A stretch of 64,000 nt of DNA from Wuchereria bancrofti (taxonomy: Eukaryota; Nematoda; Chromadorea; Rhabditida; Onchocercidae): positions 1,401,292 through 1,465,291 of the forward strand of contig SSBO01000014.1 of NCBI GenBank assembly GCA_005281725.1. The letters run 5' to 3'. Position 1 is the first letter of the stretch; the number at the start of each line of letters is the position of its first letter. The notes beneath the pieces are model-generated. The model searched no databases. It saw only the letters and a program-made list of their open reading frames with translations, and had not been told where the DNA came from. The position numbers and the translations under genes are program-made. Below, one piece after another: positions 40,820 to 53,500 of this stretch.

Positions 40820-41299
40820 ATTACTATATGTTACGTACTACTTAGTCCGGTCGTTATGCAAATTTGGTGTGAGAGGGTTTATCGTATGTAACATTAATAC
40901 AATTAATTTGCTAGAACAGAAAGTAAATTCATCCCTCTGTCAACTTGATTGCGTGCAAAACAAGATAAAGTGTTACTGTAATACAACCAGGAAGGAGAAA
41001 AAAACTCCTTGGCATATCTGCGCATGATGAGCTATTTTAATATCTACAGAAAAGATATGCGGCGCTCACTGTATTTATCTACTTCCATGCTGATGGATCT
41101 ATGATTTTTCTTTTCGTTACAATTTTTTTTTTTTTCATTACAGTTACAATTTCGTCAATTACGATTGATAGTTCACTTATCTTCTTGGTAATATTATTGT
41201 TGGAATTTTCGGGATTGTTTCCAATTTGGGATTTTCTCCTCTTTGGAAATTATTGTTGAAAGTTCTCCACTTAAACATGCATTGTCAGTGTTAGGTCAA
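40820..41299 (-). repeat. diverged third copy of the arm sequence
   Basis: Runs parallel to the right arm with many substitutions. Shared blocks include GGAGAAAAAAACTCCTTGGC versus AGGAGAAAAAACTCTTTGGC, the GGCGCTCA block, TATTATTGTTGGAA, and ACATGC near its end. It shows that the locus grew from repeated insertions or duplications of one sequence. Confidence 0.7.
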
Positions 41300-41848
41300 T
41301 TGTCACGTCGTCCTAACATGCCCCTCTACTATTTGGTAATGTAACAAGACCGCCTCATTGAGATTGTATGTGCAAACTTTTCACCACAATAAAAGATTTA
41401 TCGCTTTATCGACTTGTTTACGTGCAATGTAATACGACCAAAGAGGAGAAAAAACTCTTTGGCATATTAACTGCACATGAACGATTTCACTATGTGCAAG
41501 GAGTGAGGCGCTTATTGTAAGTCTTTTTTCTATGGAAGTAAGGCGCTCATTACAATTGTCTTTGCCCAGGGCGATAGATTTAGGGTTTTTTTTTACCACA
41601 ACTTCGTTAGTTGTAATTATTGTTTGCTTGTCATCGGGGTGGTATTATTGTTGGAAACTTTGGGGCTATTTCTAATTTGGAATTTTCTTTTCTTTTGCAA
41701 TTAATATTGGATTTTCCCCATTTGAACATGCGTTTAGTCAATATGTGCTATGTTGTATTAAAAGTTGTTAGATGACGCTTTGTGTATAATATCTTAACTT
41801 CTTATAGGTGAAATGGGATGACTTTTTGATGCTTAATATTAGTTATTG
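41300..41848 (-). repeat. right arm of inverted repeat
   Basis: Reverse complement of 40272-40819. Beyond 41848 the sequence (a T run, then unique DNA) has no match to the left flank. Confidence 0.85.
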
Positions 41849-43350
41849 CTTTTTTTTTCTGATCTATCTGAAATATGCAGATTTGAAATTCTTAACTCAC
41901 TTGATATAAATTTCGTATCGATGTAGGAAGAAGTATATAAAGTTTTCCGAGAAGATTGGTTCTCCCAAAATTTGTTTGGTGTTTGTTTTATTAATTGTAT
42001 ATTGTCTTTTCAATAATTCACTTGTTAGCAGCAAGACAAGGCATTGAGAGTTAAGGGGGAAATTTTTTCGTTCACATAAATACTCGCTGATGTGACGTCG
42101 TAGTGCTTTCCTTGGCTACACTTAGTTCCTATAATTAGTCTTACATATATTAATTTACAGGTGTTCTTCATTTCTCGAGGATTTTTGGTTCGTTGTGCTT
42201 CGAATGTAAATTGATTTGTTTTATTATTGAAAATGGCTCTCTAATATTCACTTCGCTCATTTTCTTGAAATTCTCTGGAATTATTTACAATATTTTCGGT
42301 TAGATCTTTTATTACTTAGTTTTTCCAGTATTTTGAAAAGGGGCTTTTTTTTCTCGAGATATTAGAATAGCAACTTCAGATTGGAATAAAGGGATGGTAA
42401 AAAATCATTGCGGCAGAGTACCGTTAGTATCAACAATACCATATTTGATAAAATCGCATTACTGGTTCATTTCCATCCGATTTAGGTAAAAAAAATTTGC
42501 ATGATTACTTTATAAATGCATATAATTAAGAAAAAGTTTTTTGGTTCAAGTCAGTTTTGCAAGGAATATTAAGAAAAGCAAATAAGACAGAGTAAGTATT
42601 AAAAATTGATCAAATGACAATTGAACTTTCCAGGAATGCAAAATTATATGGCTATGAAAATTGAACTTCCCAAGATATGCTGCTGATTTATGAATTAACT
42701 GAGATTCAGCTTTGAAATTATCATTTAATACTTCGATATTCTCTTGGATGTTTGCACTCTCCTCAAAAGCTATTTGAATTACTTCACCCCTGAACATCAA
42801 ATGTTGAATTCCTTCGATAGCTGTGAAAGATTTATCAATTTTCACTGTTCATTTGAAATAGTTTAACTAAGACGGCTTTTTCGATAATCATGTGGTGTAT
42901 TTAACGTATCCAAAAATAGTATCGCACACAAAAATTCTTAAGTTGTGACGAAAAGCGACAGCAGATTTGACTTCGAGTTTCAACTTTCAAAGTTGGGTTG
43001 AAAACGAAATTTCCTAGTTGTAGATGGCAAGAAAACGGAATTTTCTAGTTTTAGATGATATGCAACTTTAAATTTATTTCCTGGAAAAAATTTGATGTAC
43101 TATTTTGTACTATTTTTTTCCCATTTCATAATTTCATCTAATTAGAAGAAAATTATAGCTGGCACATATTGCATTTGGTTCACCTAACAGAGTTTTTGAA
43201 TGCTTAGCTTTATTTATTGATTTATTTATTGTAATTTCTCTAGTTTTTCTTAAAGTGGATTGGATTCTTAGGCATTGTAACTCATTTAATGCCTGGTTGT
43301 CTTCTATTTAATTATTGTTTAGATAAATGCATTGAAATGATTTTGTCTTT

Positions 43351-43440
43351 TGAGGAATGGTTTTAGTGAGGCATTAATTAGGTTTTTTGAGAAATGGTTT
43401 TAGTGAGGAATTAATTAGTAGGATTAATTAGTGAGGGACT
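43351..43440. repeat. short imperfect tandem repeat
   Basis: Two adjacent copies of a segment of about 39 bp containing ATGGTTTTAGTGAGG followed by ATTAATTAG, then further partial AATTAGTGAGG copies. Confidence 0.7.
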
Positions 43441-43540
43441 AATTAATTAGGAAGGTAGCGGATGGATTCATGCAGATCTATGTAAATTCTTGCACATCTA
43501 TTCAGCAAGATCTATGATTATCTTGAACTTACCCTTGAAG

Positions 43541-43906
43541 TTATGGAATTTTGGTAATACTTAAATTTGCTAGTAATCCAAGAAATATTATACTCTGAAA
43601 CCATTCATCATTTTGAGCGGGTGTTAACTTGCATATGGCTTGTTTAATTTTCGCACATTCAGTTTCAGTTTAAAAGTTGCAGGTAGCATACTTCGTGACA
43701 GTGAACCTTGGCAATAAATTAAATGTAGTATCGAGGAAGTGGGCAATGTACTGATAAAGCAATACTGCTAGGAATTCACAGGTTTGTTGGAAGGTAAGAA
43801 CTGTTTTCGAGCAGGCTTCAAAAAATAATATAATTTTAAAATTGTCTCGGGTGGGTGGGTACCTCATGGATCGACAAGGAATGGAAGCTGCAGTATTCGA
43901 GTGCAA
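43541..43906 (-). pseudogene. coding-like relic with one internal stop
   Basis: Minus strand, a frame of about 120 codons interrupted by a single TAA at 43670-43672. Both sides have a normal protein-like composition (for example CEFLAVLLYQYIAHFLD before the stop and LTPAQNDEWFQ after it), unlike the Lys/Asn/Phe runs of local noise. No family recognised. The relic at 42546-42845 on the same strand could belong to the same dead gene. Confidence 0.3.
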
Positions 43907-45635
43907 TGACCAGATTTGATCATTACTACAACAAAAGCGCGCTGATGACGAAATTAATGGATCATTCTAGAAGTGAGGGATTTTATCTTTTGGAATTGAG
44001 GTTTTTTTATTATTAATATTTCTATTATTATATCCAAAAACAAATGATTTGATTGGCCCATATATCATCTCATCATTGTCCTTACCTTTTTTTCTTTTTG
44101 CTCGCTACTCATTTGCCTTCACTATTGTTGATCCATTTGTGTTCAACTGTCACTCATCCTTCTCTCCCACAATTATTATTTCCCATTTTGCTCTACGATC
44201 TTCCTCTATCAAAAGTTTATTGTATCCATTTCATCTGTTTTTGCAAATGGTACAATTCCGTTATTTGTAAATCATAAAAATAAGACTTATTAATAATTAC
44301 TTTAAAACATTTTGTTCCCACAACAAAAATTTTGGGAAAAAATCGTTTTTAATTATTTCATAGTTTTGCTTTCCATAAAACTTTGCCATTTCGTCATTAT
44401 GAGTTGGTTTCAGGTTTTCTTGTAAACTATGCTTCTTACAAATATTTATTCTCTGAAATGGAAACATTTTTCTTATATTTGAATTTATGCAAATGTGGAA
44501 TGTCATCGATTTGTACTTAGTTATTGGCAGTTGGGAATAATACTCTTTGATGAAAGCAACACTTTTGGTACGCCATGTTTCTTTTATCTTGCATTCTTTT
44601 TAATGGTAAAAGAGGAAAAAAAGACAATTTGCTTGTTATCACTGTTCAGTTGTTTTATTCTATGAGGAAGAGATGGCTCTTTGACCATACACCGAAGAGA
44701 ATTTCTCAAAAAAATAATGTAATTGTTTAAGTATTCTGTTTAATAATACAACTTATTTTTTAAACGAATATGTGAAGTGCCGAATTAATTTTGTAGTGAA
44801 CCATAATAATTTTTAGATTTTAAAATGTTTTCGCTGAACGAAGTGATGGGATGTGCTTAGATAAAAAACAGAAACGTAGGGATCGCAGTGCAATAGTCTG
44901 CTTTACATGCCAGTTTCAATCTTTCCTTATAAAGTGAAGATATAAGGAATTTATAAACAATGTGCAGAAAAGGATTACTTTAAAAAATCTCTGATTACTC
45001 GTGGTTACTGTTAAGTTACTGTATTTTTTTTTCGAATGTAGTAGAATAAGATAATGTGTGCGAGAAAGATTTCTGTTAATGAGGAATCATCATTAAATAA
45101 GACAATGATAAAATTCAACTGATCCGGATGTTTTTTAATTAGCTTTTAAAACCAAGGTCAAGAATTCAGAATAGCGTATTGAAAGTACTTATGAAGTCAG
45201 TATTATAATAATTAGAAGCAGTCAGTGATGATTTTTTTCTTTTTATCTTCAGTATTTACAATTTTCAATTATTTCCATTTTAGAGATATATTAATTTAGC
45301 ACTCGTTTGTACACACTTTTCATGTCAATTATTTCAACAATTGATATCAAAGTACAATTTTATTTCTTCTCCGTCCTTGTAACAAAATCTCTGTAATTTA
45401 TTTTCAGAAAAGTACACGAGAAAAGAGTATAAAAATGCAAAATATTAAGGTATTAGTGAAGAGCTCGTAAGAAGTAAATAAGCTTATCAAATTGATTATA
45501 TGTTAATATTTCATTTATTGATTTGTCATTTTTTATTAATTTTGTAATGTTTATTGATTGCTTATAGATTTTTGTTAATTTATTGATTTGTCACTTGTTT
45601 ATTGATGAGCAATAAAGTTTGTGTTCGTGTTCACA

Positions 45636-45731
45636 AGTAGAACCCGTTTTCGTCAATATTTGCAACACGTTGAAATTTGTAGCATAGTGAATATAAAGTG
45701 TGTTTCAAATTGAACGGTTGCGGGTTCTACT
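45636..45731. repeat. imperfect inverted repeat (hairpin) of about 30 bp
   Basis: Arms 45636-45666 and 45702-45731. The outer 11 bases (AGTAGAACCCG / CGGGTTCTACT) pair perfectly and the inner part pairs with mismatches, around a loop of about 35 nt. Confidence 0.65.
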
Positions 45732-47520
45732 CATACAAATTATGAGTTTTACAAACAAAATTCTACAAAGAAAAAAAATCACAAATTTAGATTTATGTAT
45801 TGTGGTTAACGTGATTTCATTTTACGCAAACGTGATGGTATAAAAGGAGTGGGTAGGGTAGAAGTTGATGTACGTTATGGGATTTCACTTCCGGTATTGA
45901 TGGTAGTAATAGGTGTATGTCGATATTGGGGTACAACGTGTCTCTGCCGGTTTTTGTTACTTTGGGGACTGTGTTGGGATGCTACACCTAAGTGAGGTCT
46001 TCGATTTATTCTGATTGTTCTGAGAAATAAGTATTAGTGATGATAGTCCTATAATAATGATAATGACGGTAGTAATATGTTATGATACAATGGAGGGCTT
46101 AGTAGTGACTTATAATAACAGCGAAGAACTCGGTGGTACTGTATGTGCAGAGGAATATATCACTGAATAGTAATTACTGAGAATGCGGGATGGAGCACCT
46201 AACCGTTGGCATCGTAGACATAGCTACGGATATAATCAAGTAAAAAAAACAAATCCTTATCAGTGGTTTAGATTTTATCTTAAATAATTGATACAAAAGT
46301 GAAAACACCTTTTTATTAAGCAAGTGACATCTTGTTGGTAATAATAACAAAATGGATGTTAAATTACTGGTGAATATATATTTAGCTATCACCAAATTTA
46401 TTGTTTACATTGCAAAAAGTGATCATAATTGCAGGGTTCGGATTGCCATTAAGTAAATTTTTCTAAATTATCTAGTAAGCCAATGCTTTGTCAATTTGTC
46501 ATTTAATTAGCATTTTGGCGTTAATATTTGTGCAAAATCTCTTGTTATTATTACCGGATAGATTTTTTCTGCATGAGGAAATAAAAACCCACGACTAGTT
46601 ATTGCACAAGTAATCCGATTCGTTTGTAGGGAATGTTGTATGAATTAAAATTGCTAATGTATGTTAAGATGAGTTCATTAGACCAGTTTTTTTTTTGATT
46701 TCATTCAAGTTTCAAAAAAGAAAAATTATGACGCAAGGAGAACAATAATATTCTAGTAGTAATTGTATCTAATGGTTAATAATTGGCAAGAAATACCTAG
46801 TAATTAGCAGTTCTCAACAACTGAAATTAGAAGTTTTAAAAAGCTTCGAAAATATGAAAAAAAAAACGAAACAAAAGATCTCGGAAAAATCCCTGGTGAA
46901 CTAATAATATTGGAAGTCAGGAATCCAAATGAAAATAATAGTGAACTAACGATATCGGAAATACTCTGACTTTTTGCATTTCTTAGACTTTTTTTCTTTA
47001 CACATCCAATTGAAACGAACTAACAGCTAGTCAAACCACGTAAAATGCGTGCAACAACAACAAGTAGTTGAGCCAGGCAAATAAAAACACGCAATTAGTA
47101 AACTACGCAATGCATTAACAATAGTTTTTCATAATTCGATTTAAAACTACAATATCTGAATTTGTCATCACAAATGTCATTCGTTTAGCTTCCGTTTAGA
47201 ATCAAACAAAATTATGCTTTAGACCAACTTCTCTCCTTACTCTCCTGTTGCTTTTTCGCTATAAATCCCTATGATTACTCGACAATTAAAGGAATATTTA
47301 CCAATTAGGTTGCTGTTGTTTTGCAACTACATTTTACTACTGCTCCATTTTATCTCATTTTTTTGCATATCAGAATTGAAATTTCTTGCAGATCAGTTGT
47401 TTTAACGGGTGGATTAGTGAATTGGTTCGAAATCGACAAAACTTTTTCAGGAAATGCTGTATATTTTTCTTCATTTGCTTCACAAAACTTAAATTCATAT
47501 AAAGCGCAAAAGTCTTAATC

Positions 47521-50500
47521 GCCTAGTAACTGTTCGTACATTTCAGGATAGATACTGAGAGACGTTATCATAATCACATTGCAAACAAATACCAATCAAC
47601 TCATTCTAAAAGTTTGCATAAAAATGAAATGAATAAAACTTGCCTCCAATGAACTTTCAATTACTCCTTCCTGTCAAGGCAAAGTAATTACAGGAGAATA
47701 TTTGGGCAACGACGGATAGTATTATAAAAATTTCCTATACTGATTTGCTGATTTGTAAATGACCAGTAAGCTTAGGCTGCAAATAACATATCGTCGATAA
47801 AAAATCAAACGGATAGACAAAACCAACATGCGGACAAACATACCTTAATAAAAAAAAGAAGAAAAAAAAAGACGTCAAATATGTAAACATATTTGCGGAG
47901 CAAAAAAGTCCATAACGGAAAAAATTTCTTGCCATTGAAATACATATAATAAGATGGGAAACATTTTGATCACAATACCGACAAAGTTTCCTTTTTTACT
48001 TACTTGATGTTGAATAATTTCTAACCGAATGACCAGATTTGGTTTCCTTTTTTCTTTTCTTTTCGTCCATTTCTTTTCTTACTCATCCTTTTCTGTAATT
48101 TTTGACACATTTTTATCATCATTTTTATTTTTGAGTCATTTTTTGTCATCATACTTCATCATTTTCGTTAAACACCTTTTATCGTCTTCTACTATCCGTT
48201 ATTATTTTTGATCTTTTTTCAACCACTTTCTATCATCTTTTGGTCACTTCTATCTCTCTTTTTTCTTCTATCTCTCTTCCTCAATTTCTTACTTTTTTTA
48301 ATTCATCATTTATTACCTTTTCATCCTCGTTGCTATCATTTTTTATTATTCATTTCATTATTAGATATTTATTGAGCATAGATAATAATTGCATAATAAA
48401 ACATACTTGATAAATGGCTATGAATAATTTTATTTTTCATTTGAAATTTGATTATTTCAATCAGATGACGAATAAATGGAGCATTGGGACACTTTTTCGT
48501 CCTTGTTTCCTTCTATGCAAAACGTTTAACCAAAACTATTTTCATCTTTGGACGATGCTTCCTTTTCCGACTGCGAAAGCGAATTTTTATAATTTCTCCC
48601 CAATAAACAATATTTACTATCTTCTACAATATCATCTGATCATTTGAAATTTTCATTTCTTTTACAGATTAAAAACAATAAAATTGTAGCGCTAATTTTT
48701 TTTTTTTTTTTTTGTTTGATAACTACGCCAATTGTTTGTTTAACATTTAAGAAAGTCATTGATTGAAAGAGTTTGCCGTATTTTTGTATTAATCAATCAA
48801 TTCTTTTATTTTCAATATTTGGAAATTTGTTTTTTATGAAGAATTAGTTTTAAATTAATAAATGGAACTATGCTATAAATTAAAAGGAAATTTGGTCGGT
48901 TAATGAAAATAAAATGATAAAACTAACAAAGAAAGCAATAGAAGAAATTATGGAATAATTCCAGTTGCGGAATTTTATGAAAATATATTTTTTAAACAAA
49001 GAAAGAATAGAAGTGGTAAGCGATCAAATAGTTAAAATTTACAATATTCAATCAATCACGTTGGACTATAATTTAATGTATTCAGCAGTTAGTTGAAACT
49101 GTTATGCAAATCATTGCAAATTTGCTTACATAATTATTCAGTTTGCTTATTTAGCTTTCAATTTCTTACTATTCATTAATTAGTTTGAATTGTACTGCTA
49201 ATCAAACTGATACAACCAATGCTAGGTATTTAGTGGTATTCAGTATTCCAAAAAATTTAAACATATATGTTTGAATATTTCATTTAAATACATAAAACAT
49301 GTTCAAACAAAGCATACAAAAAAAAGGACAAAAAAACAAAAGAATATATAAGAAAATCAAATTATATGTCGCTGAAATGAAATCTCCCAAAAGACTCCTT
49401 CATATTAAAATTTCTCTTTTTATCGGTATTTTAAGTCTTCATCGATTTTTCCCGCAAAAAACAAATGGAGGGGGAAAAGTGAATGAAATGTGGGAAAAAA
49501 CAATGGGAAATAATTAGGAGTAAAAAGAATTGCTGTTTTTTTTTTTTTAGATTAATAATATTATATTGTACAATGAAAAATTACACTTTTATCAATCAAT
49601 CAAAATTTTAATCATTCATAACACTTTAAAAAAATCAAAAAGAAAATGACCTCACTCATGAATTGTTCCTGAAAAATATTTTTTTTGTTCTTATAACTAC
49701 GTATATATACTATTTCTATTGCATATACAATCATACATACAAATATATTATTTACTTCAATAAATTCTGATTCATTTTTTTTTGTTATTACTTTTCTATT
49801 TGATTTGTTTCTAAAAATAACTAATAGTATATTTTAAAAAAAATTACTAATTAAAAGAAAATCCAGTTTTTGTTTTCTTTAATAATAGTTTAATCCTCAG
49901 GTAATGCTTACCTGATAATTAGCATGAAATAAGAACCTGTTTATAATGAATAACTGTTAATTGCAATTTTGAAATTAGTTCTCTTCCTCTTTTCTATATG
50001 ACTCTTTCATGTAAATCTTATATGTATGACATTGTTGATAGCTTGTGTCATAGAGTGAACTTTTGATTAGCTTACATTTGATATTTATTGTCAATTTGTT
50101 GATCTTTTATTGTGGAAGATTTATGTAACAAAAAATCGATAATCATTGTTGATAATATTTGTTTTGCGATCGGAAATTGCTAATACCATTTACCTGATAA
50201 TTGGAAATTATAAATGATAACTATTTAATACTATAAAAAACAGTTTACAAATATTGACGTGAAGTTATTCTTTTTCCCTTTTTTTTTGTATGAAAAATTA
50301 TTGCGCACAAGGATCTTTGTTGTAAGTATAAATTTTTCTTTATTCGCTTTTTCTTCTTTTTTGAACTTTTTACTTTTTGTTCGTTTTTATTATGATTTTT
50401 TGTCGTAATAAGAAAAATTTCTTTTGATTGATAATTAAATTTTGAAAAGAAAGGGAAGATTAGCATTTAAGTTTGTTGAATATTCCTTCATTTAATTACT

Positions 50501-53500
50501 ATTTAAGAATTTTGAATGGCTAATTTAGGTTATTCTTACGATAGATATAAAATGCTACTCTGATTAAAGATGTCTAGACGACTAAGACGAATTTTGTTAG
50601 GCGAAAGGTCAGAAGAAACTTATGATGGCATATTTTGATAGTGATTTAAGTTTATTGCAAAATTATTCCTTACCGTAATATCACTTTACCTATTGTTTTG
50701 CAAAATTATTTGTTACCGTAATATCATTTTCACCTATTGTTAAAGAAGATGAATACAGTTTGGGTGATTACAGTATGAGATCCTGAGAAAAGGTAAGAAA
50801 GTAAGTTGAAATTAAGAATTACGTAAATGAAAGTAGAATGAAATTGACAAATTGCACAACAGTAAGTTGGAATTGAGATGTTTCCAGAAGAAAGTAATTC
50901 CAGAAAAGATAAGAGTTGTGAATTACCTGAAATGCATCGTATTTAAGCTAAGGAATTAATAAATGACTTTTTTTTTCTCAAATGACTAAACAAATAAAAA
51001 ATTAGAAATGGTAATTTAAATGATAAATAACAATGTGATTTTATGATAGTTGATAATAATTTCCAAAAATAATAATTTCAAACTTATAAAAAATAAATCT
51101 ATTCCTTGTTTTTGTTTTTTTTTTTCTTTTTTGTAAAGCAGTAAAATAACTTGAAAAGATAGATTTTGGCTTATTCAAAAATTGTTATACTTGCTGAAAT
51201 CAATAGGGAAGTGAAGAAAATTGGCCCGAGAAGATTGAAAAGGAGAAGCGAAAAAAAAAAGACAAAGAATGTATTGGATGGGTTTTTTGTCCTTTTCAAC
51301 ATTTGAAATTATCATTCCATTTTGATATTTTAAAATTTATTTTCAAAAAAAAAAAATTATTTTTTTCTCTCTCCCTCTCTTATATTAATTGATATTTAAG
51401 TTTCAGCCAATTTCATATGAAAAAAATGAGAGAAATGAATACTAATATTTGCATAAAATACCTTTAACTTGTTGTAAACATGGCTTAAATAGCATATAGC
51501 TTAACCCTTATTTAGCTTTATTCAACTTATCAAAAATTGTCCTCGTTGTTATCATTATTATCATCGTTATCGTCACCGTCCTACCCGTTGAAGCATCATT
51601 CGAAATTTTCACTCTTCGAAAAAAATTTAATTACATCAGCAACAACAACAACAACAACAATTACTACTATTTTTACTACGATGATAAATTAAATCGATGA
51701 AATATGTAAATGATGGAAAAATGATGAAATTACATGTTAGCATTATTATTATTGCTTTTTAATAAAAATTATAATACTGATTTATTTTTTTATTCAGTTA
51801 CTTCATACTATAATAGTATTTATTATTATTGAAATAATTGAACAAAAAAAAAACGAATTTTACATTTTCTGATCTTTAAGTCTTTTTGTAGGAATAATAA
51901 TATATACTTGTATGTATTTTTCATCTCTTCTAAAATTATTCATAATTCAAAAATTTTCACATTATTTTAAACATTTTGAAACTTCTTTTTCGTTTTTTGC
52001 GAATTTTTTTTTAACAAATTTTGATTAACAATCATTTTTGCACTATTCTTCTTAATGTAATTTCTTTTATTCGTATCTATAATTTCTATATTACATATGA
52101 ATATATTATCAGTTTACTTAATGTTTTCTCTCTTCTTTCTTTCTCTTTCTATGATATGATATTGAAAAGAAATGAAGTACTGATAAATTTATAAATCATT
52201 ATCTGATAAAAATAAATTTATCATTTAATATCATATCTATCGATTGAAACATATCATTAATTTATTAATCACTATTAAAATGCACATATCTTACCTGTTA
52301 TTTTATTGTCAATAATTTATCTGGGAGTAGCAAATTGCAGTACTTATCACAAAAATGATAAGAAATATTTTTTTTTTTGCTCCCTGTGTTAGTAATTGAT
52401 TCAGCTTTATATTATCTCTCATTAATCAATCGTATATTTAAGTGTTTATCGATGTATAAGAATTGTTATTACTTATCATAAATTAAGATATATTTAAATG
52501 ATTACTGATGTTAAAAATCACTCTACACAAGCAATTGCTGATGTCGGAAATTTTTATTGTTGCTGACAAATTACCGCATAGTTGGATGATTTCTGATTCT
52601 GATTAACAAATAAATGATTATTTTGATAGGTAAAGGAATAATTTGAAAAAATTTTCTTATTAAGCTGTAATTTTCCAAAAAAAAAAGAAAAAAAATTACA
52701 TCTTAGAAGATCAATTGTATGCAATTACTTAATTAAATAAAGAAGTAAATAAACGATAGATGTGCTTTTCTTCATTACCAAATTATATTTTACTTCATTA
52801 AATTATCACAAGTATATTAGCAAATAACAAAGTAAATAAATGATTAAGACCGAAAATTTTGTTTGCTATTAAAAAATGAATCTTTGCCTAAAATGAAAAA
52901 ATTATGCGTAATACACAAGTACACATATATTTTACCGTACTAATATTTACCTTTCTAATCTGGCAATAAGTGTCACGTACGTGATAAATGGTTACTACTG
53001 TAAGCTAATATTTGACGTTATGTTAGATACAGTATAACGTATAAAACTTTTACGCTAATGCTTGTTTATATCTAATATTATATATGTTTATCCATTACAT
53101 CTTTATGCTATATAAATTAATACGAAAAAAATAGAAAACAACAATTGGCTAATGTATATTGTATACTAATTAATTAATATTTAATTATTTAATAGTTCTG
53201 AAAAAATTTCTGTTAAAAAAATATAATATCAAAAATATAATTTATTAGAAAATTTTTTTATTCATCAATTTTATTCATATTTTTTCATACAAAATTTTTT
53301 AATAAATAAATTGATACTTTTTTATGATTGCTAGTTATACTTAAATGCTTATGTATATAAATTATATTTTTTACGATTGTTAATTACAGTTAAATTTTTG
53401 TTACTTAAATTATTAATTGCACTGTTTATTTGCAAATAATACGTGTGCTCGTAAATCTATTAACAGGTATTTGTGTATATTTATAAAAACTATTAGTTTA

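Larger units (their letters stand above)
40272..41848. mobile_element. large inverted-repeat (foldback-type) element
   Basis: Two long inverted arms, 40272-40819 and 41300-41848, flank about 480 bp. The arms are nearly identical: a 72-codon open frame reads the same protein at 40520-40738 (plus) and 41381-41599 (minus). The spacer is itself a diverged copy of the arm in the orientation of the right arm. No clear target-site duplication is visible at the ends and no transposase is encoded. It is probably a non-autonomous DNA element or a local inverted duplication. The 72-aa frame starts with GTG and is probably not a gene. Confidence 0.8.
41849..47520. other. less A+T-rich stretch with unassigned coding-like relics
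   Basis: Compared with its surroundings this region has visibly more G and C, especially 43400-43900 and 45800-46200. Minus-strand open stretches at 42546-42845 and 43541-43906 (one internal TAA) read like protein but match no family I know. A TATAAAAG motif lies at 45839-45846. A plus-strand stretch at 47392-47518 follows a TTGCAG acceptor and reads 41 codons to TAA (SVVLTGGLVNWFEI). None is sufficient for a gene call. Confidence 0.4.

Noticed and set aside
41930..42060. Possible LTR of a retrotransposon (TATATAAAG and a T-rich 3' part)
   Set aside because: No second LTR copy, primer-binding site or reverse transcriptase frame was found nearby.
45839..45846. TATAAAAG as a promoter
   Set aside because: No gene follows; the next ATG opens only about 31 codons without recognisable features.
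52970..52990. Perfect palindrome TCACGTACGTGA as a regulatory site
   Set aside because: Single short palindrome far from any gene; no context supports a function.
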